From contig ML661900.1 in assembly GCA_007570785.1 (NCBI GenBank), forward strand, positions 8,812,039 to 8,876,038: 64,000 nucleotides of DNA. The letters are read 5' to 3'. Source of the stretch: Antilocapra americana (lineage: Eukaryota; Chordata; Mammalia; Artiodactyla; Antilocapridae). Below the pieces are notes generated by a model. That model saw only the letters and a list, made by a program, of their open reading frames with translations, was not told the DNA's origin and did not search any database. Positions 43,960 to 55,329 of this stretch are shown one piece after another (the first letter of the stretch is position 1; every line of letters starts with the position of its first letter). A program made the translations under genes and the position numbers.

Positions 43960-46900
43960 ATCACAGCCTTGTGTAACTCATGAAGCTATGAGCCATACCA
44001 TATAGGGCCACCCGAGATTGATGGGTGATGTTAGAAAGTTCTGACAAAACGTGACCCACTGGAGAAGGGAATGGGCAATCACTCCAGTATTCTTGCCTCA
44101 AGAACCCCATGTACCATACAAAAAGGCAAAGAGATGTGACACCAGACTCTTTTGTTGACTATGAGGGTTACTCCATTTCTTCTAAGGGATTCTTGCCTAC
44201 AGTAATAGATATAATGATCATCTGAATTAAATTTGCCTGTTTCTGTCCACTTTAATTCTCTGATTCCTAAGATGTCATTGTTCAATCTTGCCATCTCCTG
44301 CTTGACTACGTCCAGTTTACCTTGATTCATGCCTTACGTTCCAAGTTCCTATGCAATACTGTTCTTTACAGCATCGGACTTTACTTTCGCCACCAGACAC
44401 ATTCACAACTGAACATCATCTTAGCTTTGGCCCAGCCTCTTTACTCTTCCTGGAGCTATTTCTCTGTTTCTCCCCCATAGCATAATGGACGCCTCCTGAC
44501 CTGGGGGGGTGGGGGAATCAGAGAATTAAAGTGGAAAGAAACAGGCAAATTTAATTCAGATGATCATTATGTCTATTACTGTAGGCAAGAATCCCTTAGA
44601 AGAAATGGAGTAACCCTCATAGTCAACAAAAGAGTCTGAAGCGCGGTACTTGGGTACAATCTCAGAAATGACAGAATGTCTCAGTTTGTTTCCAAGGCAA
44701 ACCATTCTATATTAGAGAAATCCAAGTCCATGTGCCAACCACTAATGGCGAAGAAGATAAAGTTCTATCATGACCTACAAGGCCTTATAAAACTAACCCC
44801 CAAAATAGATGCCATTCTCATCATAGGAGATTGAAATGCAAGAGTAGGAAATCAAGAGATACCTGCAGTAACAGGCAAGTTTGGCCTTGAAGTAGAAAAT
44901 GAAGCAGGGCAAAGACTAACAGAGTTTTCCCAAGAGAACATGCTGGTCATAGCAAACACACTTTCCTAACAACACAACAGACAACTCTGCACATAGACAT
45001 CACCAGAGGGTCAGTACTGAAATCAGACTAATTGTATCCTTTGAAGACAGAGAAGCTCTATACAGTCAGAAAAAGCAAGACCTGGCGCAGATCATGGGCT
45101 CCTTAGTGTAAAATTCAGGCTTAAATAGAAGAAAACAGAGGAAACCACTAGACCATTCAGGTATGACCTAAATCAAATCCCTTATGATTATATAGTGGAG
45201 GTGACAAACAGATTCAAAGGATTAGATCTAATAGACAGTGCCTGAAAAGCTATAGATGGAGATTCTTTGTACAGGAAGTGGTGACTAAAACCATCCCAAA
45301 GGAAAAGAAATGTAAGAAGCAAAATGGTTATCTGAGGAGGCCTTACAAACAACTGAGAAAGGAAGAAAAGTGAAAGGAGGAAGGGAAAGATATAACCAAT
45401 TGATATAGAGTTCCAGAGAATGGCAAGGAGAGATAAGAAAGTCCTCATACGTGAATAATGCAAAGAAGTAGAGGAAAACAATAGAATGGGAAAGACTAGA
45501 GATTTCAAGAAAATTAGAGATACCAAGGGAATATTTCATGCAAAGATGGGCACAATAAAGAACAGAAATTGCAAGGACATAACAGAGGAGAAGAGATTAA
45601 GAAGAAGTGGCAAAAGTACACAGAAGAACTGTACAACAAAAGGTCTTAATGACCGAGTTGACCTTGATGGTGTGGTCACTCACCTAGAGCCAGATGTCAT
45701 TGAGTGTGAAGTCACGTGGGCCTTAGGAAGCATTACCATGAACAAAGCTAGCAGAGGTGATGGAATTTTAGCTGAGCTACTCCAAATCCTAAAAGATGAT
45801 GCTGTGAAAGTGCTACATTCAATATGGTAGCAAATTTGGAAAACTCAGCAATGACCACAAGACTGGAAAAGGTCAGCTTTCTGGCCAATCCCAAAGAAAG
45901 GTGATGTCAAAGAATGTTAAACTACCATACAATTGTGCTTATTTCACATGCTTATCAAGGTAATGCTCAAAATCCTTCAAGCTAGATTTCAACAGTAGAT
46001 GAATGGAGAACTTCCAGATATACCAGCTATATTTTAAAAACACAGAGGAAACTGAAATCAAATTGTCAACATCTGTGGGATCATAGAAAAAGCAAAGAAA
46101 GGCCAGAAAAAGAAATACTAAAAACTTCTGCTTCAACTGACTATGCTAAAGCCTTTGACTGTGTGGGTCACAATCAAATGCAGAAAATTCTTTAAGAGAT
46201 GGAAATACCAGACCATCTTATCTGTCTCCTAAGAAACCTGTATGCAGGTCAAGAAGCAATAGTTAGAACCAAACATGGAAAAACAGACTGGTTAAAAATT
46301 GGGAAAGGAGTATATCAAGGCTGAATATTGTTACCCTGCTTACTTATATGCAGAGTACATCATGCAAAATGTCGGGCTGGATGAATCCCAATCTGGAATC
46401 AAGATTGCTGGGAGAAATACCCACAAAATGAGACATCCAGCTGATACCACTCTAATGACAGAAAGCAAAGAGGAACTAAAGAGCCTCATAATGAAGGTGA
46501 AAGTGGAAAGTGAAAAAGCTGGCTTCAAACTCAACATTCAAAAACTAAGATCTTGGCATCTGGTCCCATCATTTCATGGCAAATAGAAGGGGGGAAAGTG
46601 GAAACAGTGACAGATTTTATTTTATTGGGATCTAAAATCACTGCAGACAATGACTGCAGCCATGAAATTAAAAGATGCTTGCTCCTTGGAATAAAAGCTA
46701 TGGCAAACCTAGACCATATATCAACAAAGCAGAGACTTCTCTTTTGCCAGCAAAGGTCCATATAGTTAAAGCCATGGTTTTTCCAGTAGTCATTTAAGGT
46801 TGTGAGTATTTGGACCATAAAAAAGGCTGAGTGCCAAAGAATTGATGCTTTTGAATTGTGGTGCTGGAGTAGATTTTTGAGAGTCCCTTGGACAGCAAGG

Positions 46901-47192
46901 AATTCAAACCAGTCAGTCCTGAATATTCAGTGGAAGGACTGATGCTGAAGCTGAAGCTCCAATACTTTGGCCATTTGATGCAAAGAGCCAGCTCATTGGA
47001 AAAGACTCTGATGCTGGGAAAAATTCAGGGCAGGAGGAGACAGGGGCAAATGAGGATGAGATATTTCGCTGGCATCATCAACTCAATGACATGAGTTTGA
47101 TCAAATTGGAAATATTGAAAGACAGGGAACCCTGGCCTGCTGCAGTTCATGGGACTGCAAAGAGTCAGACAGGACTTAGTGACTAAACAACA
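43960..47192 (+). mobile_element. Near-full-length BovB LINE with internal inversion
   Basis: About 3.2 kb, the expected length of BovB, from the 5' UTR (ATGAGCCATACCATATAGGG, may extend left to ~43865) to the 3' terminus (GACTTAGTGACTAAACAAC). The 5' UTR is in sense to ~44140; 44141-44510 is inverted; sense resumes at 44514. Protein pieces include the inverted N-terminus on the minus strand (44330-44079: MNQGKLDVVKQEMARLNNDI) and MGKTRDFKKIRDTKGIFHAK at 45486. The RT region begins at 46140, where AFDCVGHNQMQKIL can be read. The 46299-46586 frame has HPADTTLM at the catalytic box in place of YADDTTLM. ITADNDCSHEIKRCLLLGIK follows at 46553. Many stops and shifts make it inactive. Confidence 0.92.
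44144..44637. repeat. 124-bp inverted repeat inside BovB
   Basis: Arms at 44144-44267 (antisense) and 44514-44637 (sense) are complementary at 122 of 124 positions, with a ~246-nt spacer. Both arms encode the BovB N-terminal endonuclease stretch around GIRELKW to NKRV. They share the same departures from other BovB copies. Confidence 0.93.
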
Positions 47193-47869
47193 ATGGTCTG
47201 CAATTCACTGTAAGCTACAGTAAGCTACATGATAGGGAAAGCAATCACTCTGGTATAGATTATATGAAAAAGCAATTGCAAATGAAAACAGCTTAAGAAA
47301 TCTTTCCTAACGTTTTATTTTCCTTTCTCATTTGATGTATTTTTATTGATTCTTGCCCTGGAGGTTATTTTGTGTCCACAGCAAAGCACATCTTCTCCTT
47401 GTTTCATATCCAGAAATTCTCCTTCCCTTAGAAGCTCTGATGCTGGATATGTTTAAAGGTTGTGCCAAGGTTCAAGTATACAGGTCAGTGTTTCTAGTCT
47501 TCCTTGTTTTTGGCTTTCTTTTCTTCCTGGTGGATCAAAGCAGGGGGCTGACAGTATCATCTTGTGTCCTGTTGTAATTAAATTCATTAGCTGTACTTCT
47601 TATTCAGAAGTTGCTTTTGACTTATACATTAACTTAATTTTTTTGACATAACATTCTTCAAACATAGCAAATAGTGTATGTACTTTGTTATAAATATGCA
47701 ATGTTTTGGCTACACATGATCAGGAAATGAACTTGGTAGTGGTTGTTTTGTGGTTATGGAACTCGAGCATTTATAGGAGGATCTAACCTCAAATAAAAGA
47801 GAACTATAGCTGCCCTCCTCTCATCTTCTCTAACCCTTTTAAATTGCTAGCTAGGATTCACGTATCATA
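47193..47869. other. Unassigned DNA
   Basis: No recognised repeat. The overlapping plus-strand frames at 47353-47651 (74 and 63 codons) show no domain. Confidence 0.4.
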
Positions 47870-47938
47870 AAGATTACTCTTTCAAAATGCACAACTCATT
47901 GGTTTCTGGTATATTCACAGAGTTCTGCAATTGTCAGT
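47870..47938 (-). mobile_element. L1M 3' UTR fragment, antisense, left of BovB
   Basis: GGTATATTCACAGAGTTCTG and CAATTGTCA are the antisense L1M 3' UTR. The text continues at 48345 after the BovB insertion. Confidence 0.65.
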
Positions 47939-48342
47939 AGTTCAGTTCAGTGGCTCAGCGTCTGACTTTTTGAGACCCCATGAACCACAGCACGCCAGGC
48001 CTCCCTGTCCATTACCAACTCCCGGAGTCCACCCAAACCCATGTCCATCGAGTCGGTGATGCGATCCAGCCATCTCATCCTCTGTCATCCCTTTTTCCTC
48101 CAGCCCTCAATCCTTCCCAGCATCAGGGTCTTTTCCAATGAGTCAGCTCTTCGCACCAGGTGGCCAAAGTATTGGAGTTTCAGCTTCAACATCAGTTCTC
48201 CCAGTGAACACCCAGGACTGATCTTCTTTAGAATGGACTGGTTGTATCTCCTTGCTGTCCAAGGGACTCTCAAGAGTCTTCTCCAACACCACAGTTCAAG
48301 AGCATCAATTCTTCGGTGCTCAGCTTTCTTTACAATCACTGC
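47939..48342 (-). mobile_element. BovB LINE 3' end, antisense, nested in L1M
   Basis: The 3' terminus TTCAGTTCAGTGGCTCAGC lies at 47939 and the copy is 5'-truncated at ~48342. The minus-strand frame 48339-48085 keeps KKAEHRRIDALELWCWRRLL and LEKTLMLGRIEGWRKKG. Well preserved. Confidence 0.92.
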
Positions 48343-48344
48343 TG

Positions 48345-49915
48345 TCTAATGTTAGAACATTTTTTTATCACCCCTAAAATAAATCACCTGTATATAATTC
48401 ACCTTCTCTCTCCCCAGCCTCTGACATCTAATCTACTTACTGTCCTTATGGATTTTATTATTCTTGAAATTTCATATAAATTGAATCATATAATATGTGG
48501 TTTGTTGTGACTAATTTATTTCACTTAGGATGTTTTCAAGGTCTATTTATATTGTAGCAAGTATCAGTACTTCATTCCTTTTTGTAGCAAAATAATATTA
48601 AATTGGAGGAGTATACCACATTTTGTTTACCCATTCATTAGTTGATGGACTTTAGTCTGTTTCCACTTTTGGACCATTATAAACAAGGATTCTATGAACA
48701 ATCAAATACATGGTCTTTAACGTACACCTTGTTTTTTCATTTATCTTTGATATATATCTAGAAGTGAATTTTCTGGTTTATCTTGTAACTTATATCTAAT
48801 ATTTTGAGGAAATGCCAAACTGGCTCCCAAAGCAGCTAAACCATTTCAGACTCCCATCATCACTATATGAGGTTAAAAATTTCTCCACATTCTTGTTTAC
48901 ACTTGTCATTGCCCCTCTTTTTAATTATAACCATCTTAGTGGCTATCTCATTGTGGATTTCATTTGCAATTCCCTTATGACTAATGATATTGAACATCTT
49001 TTATGCAGTTATTAGCCATTTGTCTGTCTTCTTTGAAATAACATCTGTTCAAAATCTTTGCCTATTTTTTAATTGGGTTGTTTTGTATTACTGGGTTGTA
49101 AGAGTTCTTTTCATATTCTGGGTATAAATTTCATGTCTTATCACATTCTTGGTGGTGTCTTTTGAATCAGAAAACAATTTCATTTTGTTCCCTAAGTTTT
49201 TTAAATTGTGGTAAAATACACATAACATAAAATTTACCACCTTAACCATTTTCTAGTTTACAGTTCAGTGGTATTAAGTGCATTCATATCCTGCAACCAT
49301 CACCACCATCTCTTCAGAATTCTTCTCATCTTGCAAAGGCTAAAACTATATTCATTCAGTGATAAACTCCCCATTTCCCCCTCCTTCCAACTCCTGGCAA
49401 ACATCATTTTACTTTTTGTCTCTATGATTTTATTGCTCTAGATACCTCATATAAGTCTGCATCCTTGCCAACACTTGTTGATGCAGTGATCCTAATTGAT
49501 ATGAAGTGGGACATCAACATGATTTTGATTTGCATCTTCCTAATCAATAAAAATGGTGAGCAAATTTGCATGTGTTTGTTGACCATTTGTATGTCTTCTT
49601 TGGAGAATCATCTATTCAAGTCCTTTGCCAATTTTTGAATTGAATTGCTTGATTTTTTTGTTGTTGGAGTTTCTATATATTCTGCATAGTAATCCCTTAC
49701 CAGATATACATATATAAATATCTTCTCCCATTCTAAGGGTTGCCTTTTTACTCTGTTATTTGTGCCCTTTGATACACAGGAGTTTTTAACTTTAGTGAAG
49801 CCCAATTTGTCTACTTCTTTTTCTTTTATTTTCTGCATCCTTTGTGTCATACCTAGGAGATCATTGCCTAATCCAATACCATGAACTTTATGCCCTATAT
49901 TTTCTTCTGAGTTTT
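48345..49915 (-). mobile_element. L1M, antisense (at least two overlapping copies)
   Basis: First copy 48345-~49190: TGGATTTTATTATTCTTGAA, TTTCACTTAGGATGTTTTC, GTTGATGGACTTTAGTCTG, TTTAATTGGGTTGTTTTG. A second 3' end begins at ~49200 (AATTGTGGTAAAATACACAT, CAGTTCAGTGGTATTAAGTG). It repeats the same regions through TAGGAGATCATTGCCTAATC. The minus-strand frame 49850-49608 is decayed L1 ORF2. Confidence 0.75.
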
Positions 49916-49917
49916 AT

Positions 49918-50318
49918 TTCTTTTTTAATTTTTATTGGAGTATAGTTGATTTACAGTGTTGTGTTACTTTCAGGTATACAGCAAAGTGAATCAGTTACAC
50001 TAAGTAAATAACTCAGACACAGAAAGACAAATAACACATGATATCACATGTGGAAGCAAAAACCATGGCTACAGATGAATTTGTTTACAAAACAGAAGTA
50101 GAGTCACAGATACAGAAAACAAATTTATGGTTACCAGGGTATAAGGAGTGGGCAGGAATAAATTGGGAGATAGGGATTGACACATATACACTACTATATA
50201 TAAAATAGATCACTAATAAGAACCTGCTGTATAGCACAGGGAATTCTACTCAATATTCTATTGTCCTATATGGGAAAAGAATCTAAAAAAATAGTGGATA
50301 TATGATATGAAAAAGAAA
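49918..50318 (-). mobile_element. Artiodactyl L1 3' end with 5' inversion
   Basis: 49918-49998 is antisense L1 3' UTR (TTTTTATTGGAGTATAGTTG ... CAAAGTGAATCAGTTACAC). 49999-50318 is the adjacent upstream interval in the sense direction (AGAAAGACAAATAACACATG, CATATACACTACTATATATA, CTGTATAGCACAGGGAATTC). The inner ends of the two blocks correspond to neighbouring positions of the same L1, as expected of twin priming. TTTTATTT at 49912-49919 and 50319-50326 may be the target duplication. Confidence 0.75.
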
Positions 50319-50337
50319 TTTTATTTTGATTGAAACC

Positions 50338-50425
50338 AATTTATTTATATTTTCTTTTGTTACTTGTGCTTTTGGCATTATAATCCAAGAAATCATTGCC
50401 TAATGATTATGTCAGATTAGATAAT
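50338..50425 (-). mobile_element. L1M, antisense, left of BovB
   Basis: Antisense L1M ORF2 text: TTGTTACTTGTGCTTTTGGC, CAAGAAATCATTGCCTAATG. It continues at 51663. Confidence 0.65.
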
Positions 50426-51662
50426 CTCACATGCTAGTAAAGTAATGCTTAAAATTTTCCAAGCCAGGCTTCAGCAATACATGATCAGTGAACTTCCAGA
50501 TGTTCAAGCTGGTTTTAGTAAAGGCAGAGGAGCCAGAGATCAAATTGCCAATATCCGCTGGATCATTGAAAAGGCAGAATAGAGTTCCAGAAAAACATCT
50601 ATTTCTGCTTTATTCACTATGCCAAAGCCATTGACTGTGTGGATCACAATAAACTGTGGAAAATTCTGAAAGAGATGGGAATACCAGACCACCTGACCTG
50701 CCCCTTGAGAAATCTGTTTGCAGGTCAAGAAACAACAGTTAGAACTGAACATGGAACAACAGACTGGTTCCAGATAGGAAAAAGAGTATGTCAAGGCTGT
50801 ACCTTGTCACCCTATTTATTTAATTTATATGCAGAGTACATCATGAGAAATGCTGGGCTGGAAGAAGCACAAGCTGGAATCAAGATTGCTGGGAGAATTA
50901 TCAATAACCTCAGATATGCAGATGACACCATCCTTATGGTAGTGAAAAGGTAGGAGAGTGAAAAAGTTGGCTTAAAACTCAACATTCAGAAAACTAAGAT
51001 CATGGCATCTGGTCCCATCACTTCATGGCAGATAGATGGGGAAACAGCAGAAACAGTGGTTGACTTTATTTTTCTGGGCTCTGAAATCACTGCAGATGGT
51101 GATTGCAGCCATGAAATTAAAAGATGCTTACTCCTTGGAAGGAAAGTTATGACCAACCTAGACAGCATATTAAAAATCAGAGACATTACTTTGCCAACAA
51201 AGGTCCGTCTAGTCAAGGCTATGGTTTTTCCAGTAGTCATGTATAGATGTGAAAGTCGGACTATAAAGAAAGCTGAGCGCAGAAGAATTGATGCTTTTGA
51301 ACTGTGGTGTTGGAGAAGACTCTTGAGAGTCCCTTGGCCTGCAAGGACTTCCAACCAGTCCATCCTAAAGGAGATCAGTCCTGGGTGTTCATTGGAAGAA
51401 CTGATGTTGAAGCTGAAATTCCAATACTTTGGCCACCTGATGCGAAGAGCTGACCCATTTGAAAAGACCCTGATACTGGAAAAGATTGAGGGCAGGAGGA
51501 GAAGGGGATGACAGAGGATGAGATGTTTGGATGGCATCACCGGCTCAATGGACATCAATTTGGGTGGACTCTGGGAATTGGTGATGGACAGGGAGGCCTG
51601 GCGTGCTGTGGCTTATGGGGTCTCAAAGAGTCAGACATGATTGAGCGACTGAACTGAACTGA
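50426..51662 (+). mobile_element. BovB LINE, RT core to 3' end, best-preserved copy
   Basis: 5'-truncated at CTCACATGCTAGTAAAGTAA; ends GACTGAACTGAACTGAA. Two open frames remain. 50639-50953 (104 codons) runs from MDHNKLWKILKEMGIPDHLT to LRYADDTILM, with the RT catalytic YADD intact. 51002-51511 (169 codons) covers MASGPITSWQIDGETAETVV, VVMYRCESRTIKKAERRRID and LEKIEGRRRRG. Between them the usual ESEEELKSLLMKVK-type stretch is deleted, with a stop at 50952. Upstream of 50639 the frame is interrupted (TAG after EKAE at about 50580). Not active. Confidence 0.93.
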
Positions 51663-53302
51663 ATCTAAAATCACAAAGATCATGTTTTCCTCTAAGAGTT
51701 TTTATAGTTTTAGCTCTCTCATTTAGGCCTGTGAGGCATTTGTAGTTAATAGTTTTTATGGTGTGAAGTAGGTAGTCCAGGTTCATTCTTTTCATGTTGG
51801 TATGCAGTTGCCCTCACACAATTCAATAGTTCAGAAGGTTTTCTTTCCTACATTGCATTGTCTCAGTACCTATGTCAAAAATCAATTAACCATAAATTAA
51901 TCCGTATGTTACCCTCTGTTAACTGATCACTTATATGTACTTTTATGTATGTACCACACTCTCTTGATCACTCTACCTTTGTAGTAGGTTTTAAAATCAG
52001 ATAGAGTGACTCTTCCAATTTTCTTCTTCCAAATGATTTTGGCTATTCTGGGTCCTTTGAATTTCCAAATAAATTTTAGGATCACTTTGCCAATTCTTGC
52101 AGAAATGCAACTGAGATTTTGATAAGGATAGCTTTGAATATATAGATAAAGAATGATCAATATTGGGTAATTTAATTCATGAAAATGGATTATCTCTTTT
52201 ATTTATATATTAATTTCTTTTCTCAGTGTGGTGTTGTTTTCTGCATACTGATACCATGCATACTTTTTATATGTATCCTTAAATGTTTCATTCTTTGGTT
52301 GATTTTTTTTGAATTTCAAGTTCCAGTTCCCCATTGCTGGCATATATAAAAGCAATGGAGCTTTTTATATGGTGCTTGCATCCTGGGACCTTGCTATACT
52401 TACATAGCTTCAAGGTTTGTTTGAAGATTCTTTGGAATTTTCTACATAGACAGTCATATTGTATGCAAATAAAGACTGTTTTATTTCTTCCTTTTGAAAC
52501 TGCATATATTAAAATTACTGTCTTACTGTAACAGCTATAACTTTTCACACAATACTGAATAGGAATGGAGAGAGAGGTGACTATTGAATTGTTCTCTAGA
52601 AGGGAAAACCTCTTTCCACTAAGTAAGATGTTAGCTGCATTGTTTGCTCTCAGGGTTATAATTAGTTTAATATGCTATCGAATTTTGTTTGCTAGTGTTT
52701 TTTTTTGAGAATATCTGCATGTATGTTCACAGGAATATTGGTATATAGCTTTCTTTTCTTGTGATTTCTTGTTCTGATTTTAGTATGGTCATATTAACCT
52801 AATAGAATGATTTGGGAAATATTTCTTCTTCTTTTATTTGGAAGATAACATGAATATTACATGAAAAATTGGTGTTGATTCTTTAAATGTCTAATAATAT
52901 TCATCAGTGAACCATCTTGATGTGGATTTTTCTCTGTGGAAAGTTTCTAAATTATAAATTTAATTTTTTGCTTGTTACACTTTATTTCAGGTTTCATATT
53001 GCATATTGAGTCACTTTCAGTGGTCTCTTTCTAGGAAAATTTCCTTTCTACTTTGTTGACATATAGTTGATCATAGTATTCTTATAATTCTTTTTACCTC
53101 TAAAAAGTCAGTAGTAACAACTACTTTCTAATTACTTATTTTAGTAATTTGATTTCTCTCTCCACATTCATTTTTTGGTTCAATCTAATGAAAGATTAGT
53201 GAACTAACTTTTGATTCCATTGATTTTTTTTTCTATTCTTTGGTTTATTTCCACTCTAAATTCTATTATTTCCCTCCTTGTACTTACTTTGGGCTTACAT
53301 TT
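51663..53302 (-). mobile_element. L1M ORF2, antisense
   Basis: Long antisense L1M ORF2 tract: TCTAAGAGTTTTTATAGTTT, GTCAAAAATCAATTAACCAT, TTGGCTATTCTGGGTCCTTT, GGGACCTTGCTATACTTACA, CTTCATTTTAGT-type text. The minus-strand frame 52160-51927 contains GKVILKFIWKFKGPRIAKII, the L1 ORF2 K-F-I/V-W motif region. Confidence 0.8.
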
Positions 53303-53320
53303 CTTTTTTACTAATTTCTT

Positions 53321-55057
53321 TTTTTTCAGTTTGATTTTTTTATATTTTCTTTCTCTTTTTTTGTTTTTTATTAGTTTTGCCAAACAATGACATGATATCA
53401 CCATGGGATTACATATGCTCCCCCTCCAGAACCCCCCTCCCTCCTCCCTTCCCCCAGGAAATCTCGTTGCACCAGCGCCGAGCATCAATCCTGGGCTGGC
53501 AATTGATTAGACATATGATAATTAACATGTTTCAATGCCATTCTCCCATATCATCCCACCCTTTTCCTCATCCACAGAGTCCACAAGTCTATTCTATACA
53601 TCTGCATTCCTTTTGCTGTCTCGCATGCTGGGTTCTCATTACCGTCTTTCTAGATTCCATATATATGCGTTAATATACTGTATTGTTGTTTTTGCTTCTG
53701 GCTTACTTCACTCTGGATAATGGGCTCCAGTTTCGTCCATCTGAGTAGAACTGATTCAAATGAATTTTTTTTAATGCTGAGTAATATTCCATTGTGTATA
53801 TGTACCACAGCTTTCTTATCCATTCATCAGTTGATGGGCATCTAGGTTGCTTCCATGTCCTGGCTATTGTAAATAAAGCAGCGATGAACATTGGGGTACA
53901 ATATAGTGAAAATGAGTATACTACCCAAAGCAATCTATAGATTCAATGCAATTCCTATCAAGCTACCAGAGGTCCTTTTCAGAGAATTAGAACAAATAAT
54001 TTCACAATTTGTATGGAAATGCAAAAAACCTCGTATAGCCAAAGCAATCTTGAGAAAGAAGATTGGAACTGGCGGAATCAACCTACCTGACTTTAGGCCA
54101 TACTACAAATCCAAAATCATTAAGACAGTATGGTACTGGCACAAAGACAGAAATATAGACAAATGGAACAAAATAGAAAGCCCAGAGATAAATCCACACA
54201 TCTATGGACACCTTATCTTTGACAAAGGAGGCAAGAATATACAATGGAGAAAAGACAACCCCTTTAACAAGTGGTGCTGGGAAAACTGGACAGCCACTTG
54301 TAAAAGAATGAAACTAGAAGACTTTCTAACACCATACACAAAGATAAACTCAAAATGGATCAAAGATCTAAGCATAAGACCAGAAACTATAAAACTCCTA
54401 GAGGATAACATTGGGAAAACACTCTCTGACATAAACCTAAGCAGGATCCTACATGACCCACCTCCCAGAATATTGGAAATAAAAGCACGAATAAACAAAT
54501 GGGACCTAATTAAAATTAAAAGCTTCTGCACAGCAAAGGAAACTATAAGCAAAGTGAAAAGACAGCCTTCAGAATTGGGGAAAATAATAGCCAATGAAGC
54601 AACGGACAAACAATTAACCTCAAAAATATACAAGCAACTCCTGCAGCTCCATTCTAGAAAAATAAATGACTCATCAAAAAGTGGGCCAAAGAACTTAACA
54701 GACATTTCTCCAAAGAAGACATAAAAATGGCTAACAAACACATGAAAAGATGCTCAACATCACTCATTATCAGAGAAATGCAAATCAAAACCACAATGAG
54801 ATATCACTTTACACCGCTCAGAATGGCTGCAATCCAAAAATCTACAAGTAATAAATGCTGGAGAGGATGTGGAGAAAAGGGAACTCTCTTACACTGTTGG
54901 TGGGAATGCAAACTAGTACAGCCACTATGGAAAACAGTGTGGAGATTCCTTAAAAAACTGCAAATAGACCTGCCATATGACCCAGCAATCCCACTGCTGG
55001 GCATATACACCGAGGAAACCAGAATTGAAAGAGCCACGTGTACCCCAATGTTCATCG
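53321..55057 (-). mobile_element. L1-BT insertion with 5' inversion (twin-primed)
   Basis: Minus-strand element. 53321-53370 is a T-rich stretch (A-tail). 53371-53900 is antisense 3' UTR and ORF2 end. From ~53905 to 55057 the upstream ORF2 part is inverted, i.e. in plus-strand sense. The outer end of the inverted part (GTACCCCAATGTTCATCG, 55040-55057) overlaps the inner end of the 3' part (same sequence inverted at ~53881-53900), as twin priming predicts. The direct repeat CTTTTTTACTAATTTCTT occurs at 53303-53320 and 55058-55075. It lies within L1M. Confidence 0.95.
53891..55057 (+). pseudogene. L1 ORF2 C-terminal region, inverted part of the L1-BT
   Basis: In an intact L1, ORF2p is the endonuclease-reverse transcriptase that copies L1 RNA at the target. 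Here only the post-RT C-terminal part remains. The frame 53891-54724 (277 codons) runs from [20 protein letters not shown] through [19 protein letters not shown] and [20 protein letters not shown] to [17 protein letters not shown] one-base deletion near 54670 shifts the frame. The rest continues in 54727-55057 ([60 protein letters not shown]). The C-terminal cysteine cluster CWRGCG..HCWWEC is present. It is cut at the twin-priming point, so the natural C-terminus is missing. Confidence 0.93.
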
Positions 55058-55113
55058 CTTTTTTACTAATTTCTTAATGTGAAAGGTGAAGTTGATTAGA
55101 TGTCTTTCTGTTT

Positions 55114-55327
55114 TATTCATGTGTGTGCTCAATTGTGTCTGACTCTTGGTGACCCCATGGGATGTAGCCATCCAGGCTCCTCTGTCCAAGGGATTATCCA
55201 GGCAAGAATACTGGAGTGGTTGCCATTTCTTCCTCCAGGGAATCTTCCCATACAGAAATCAAACCTGTGTCTCCAGCATCTCCTGCTTTGCAGGTGGATT
55301 CTTTACCAGTGAGGCACCAGGGAGGCC
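55114..55327 (-). mobile_element. Bov-tA SINE, antisense
   Basis: Antisense order: GTGTGTGCTCAATTGTGTCTGA tail side, CAGGCTCCTCTGTCCAAGGG, ACTGGAGTGGTTGCCATTTC, then the tRNA-like head at the right (TTTACCAGTGAGGCACCAGG). Plus-strand frames of 66-70 codons inside it are chance. Confidence 0.9.
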
Positions 55328-55329
55328 TC

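Noticed and set aside
44144..44637. BovB hairpin as a microRNA or hpRNA gene
   Set aside because: The structure is suitable, but nothing in the sequence shows a promoter or processing; kept only as a structural finding.
51002..51558. Long frames on both strands (169 and 190 codons) as genes
   Set aside because: The plus frame is the BovB RT C-terminal region; the minus frame is its antisense shadow.
53891..54724. 277-codon open frame, the longest in the window, as a host gene
   Set aside because: It is L1 ORF2 C-terminal sequence inside a bounded L1 insertion with an 18-bp target duplication.
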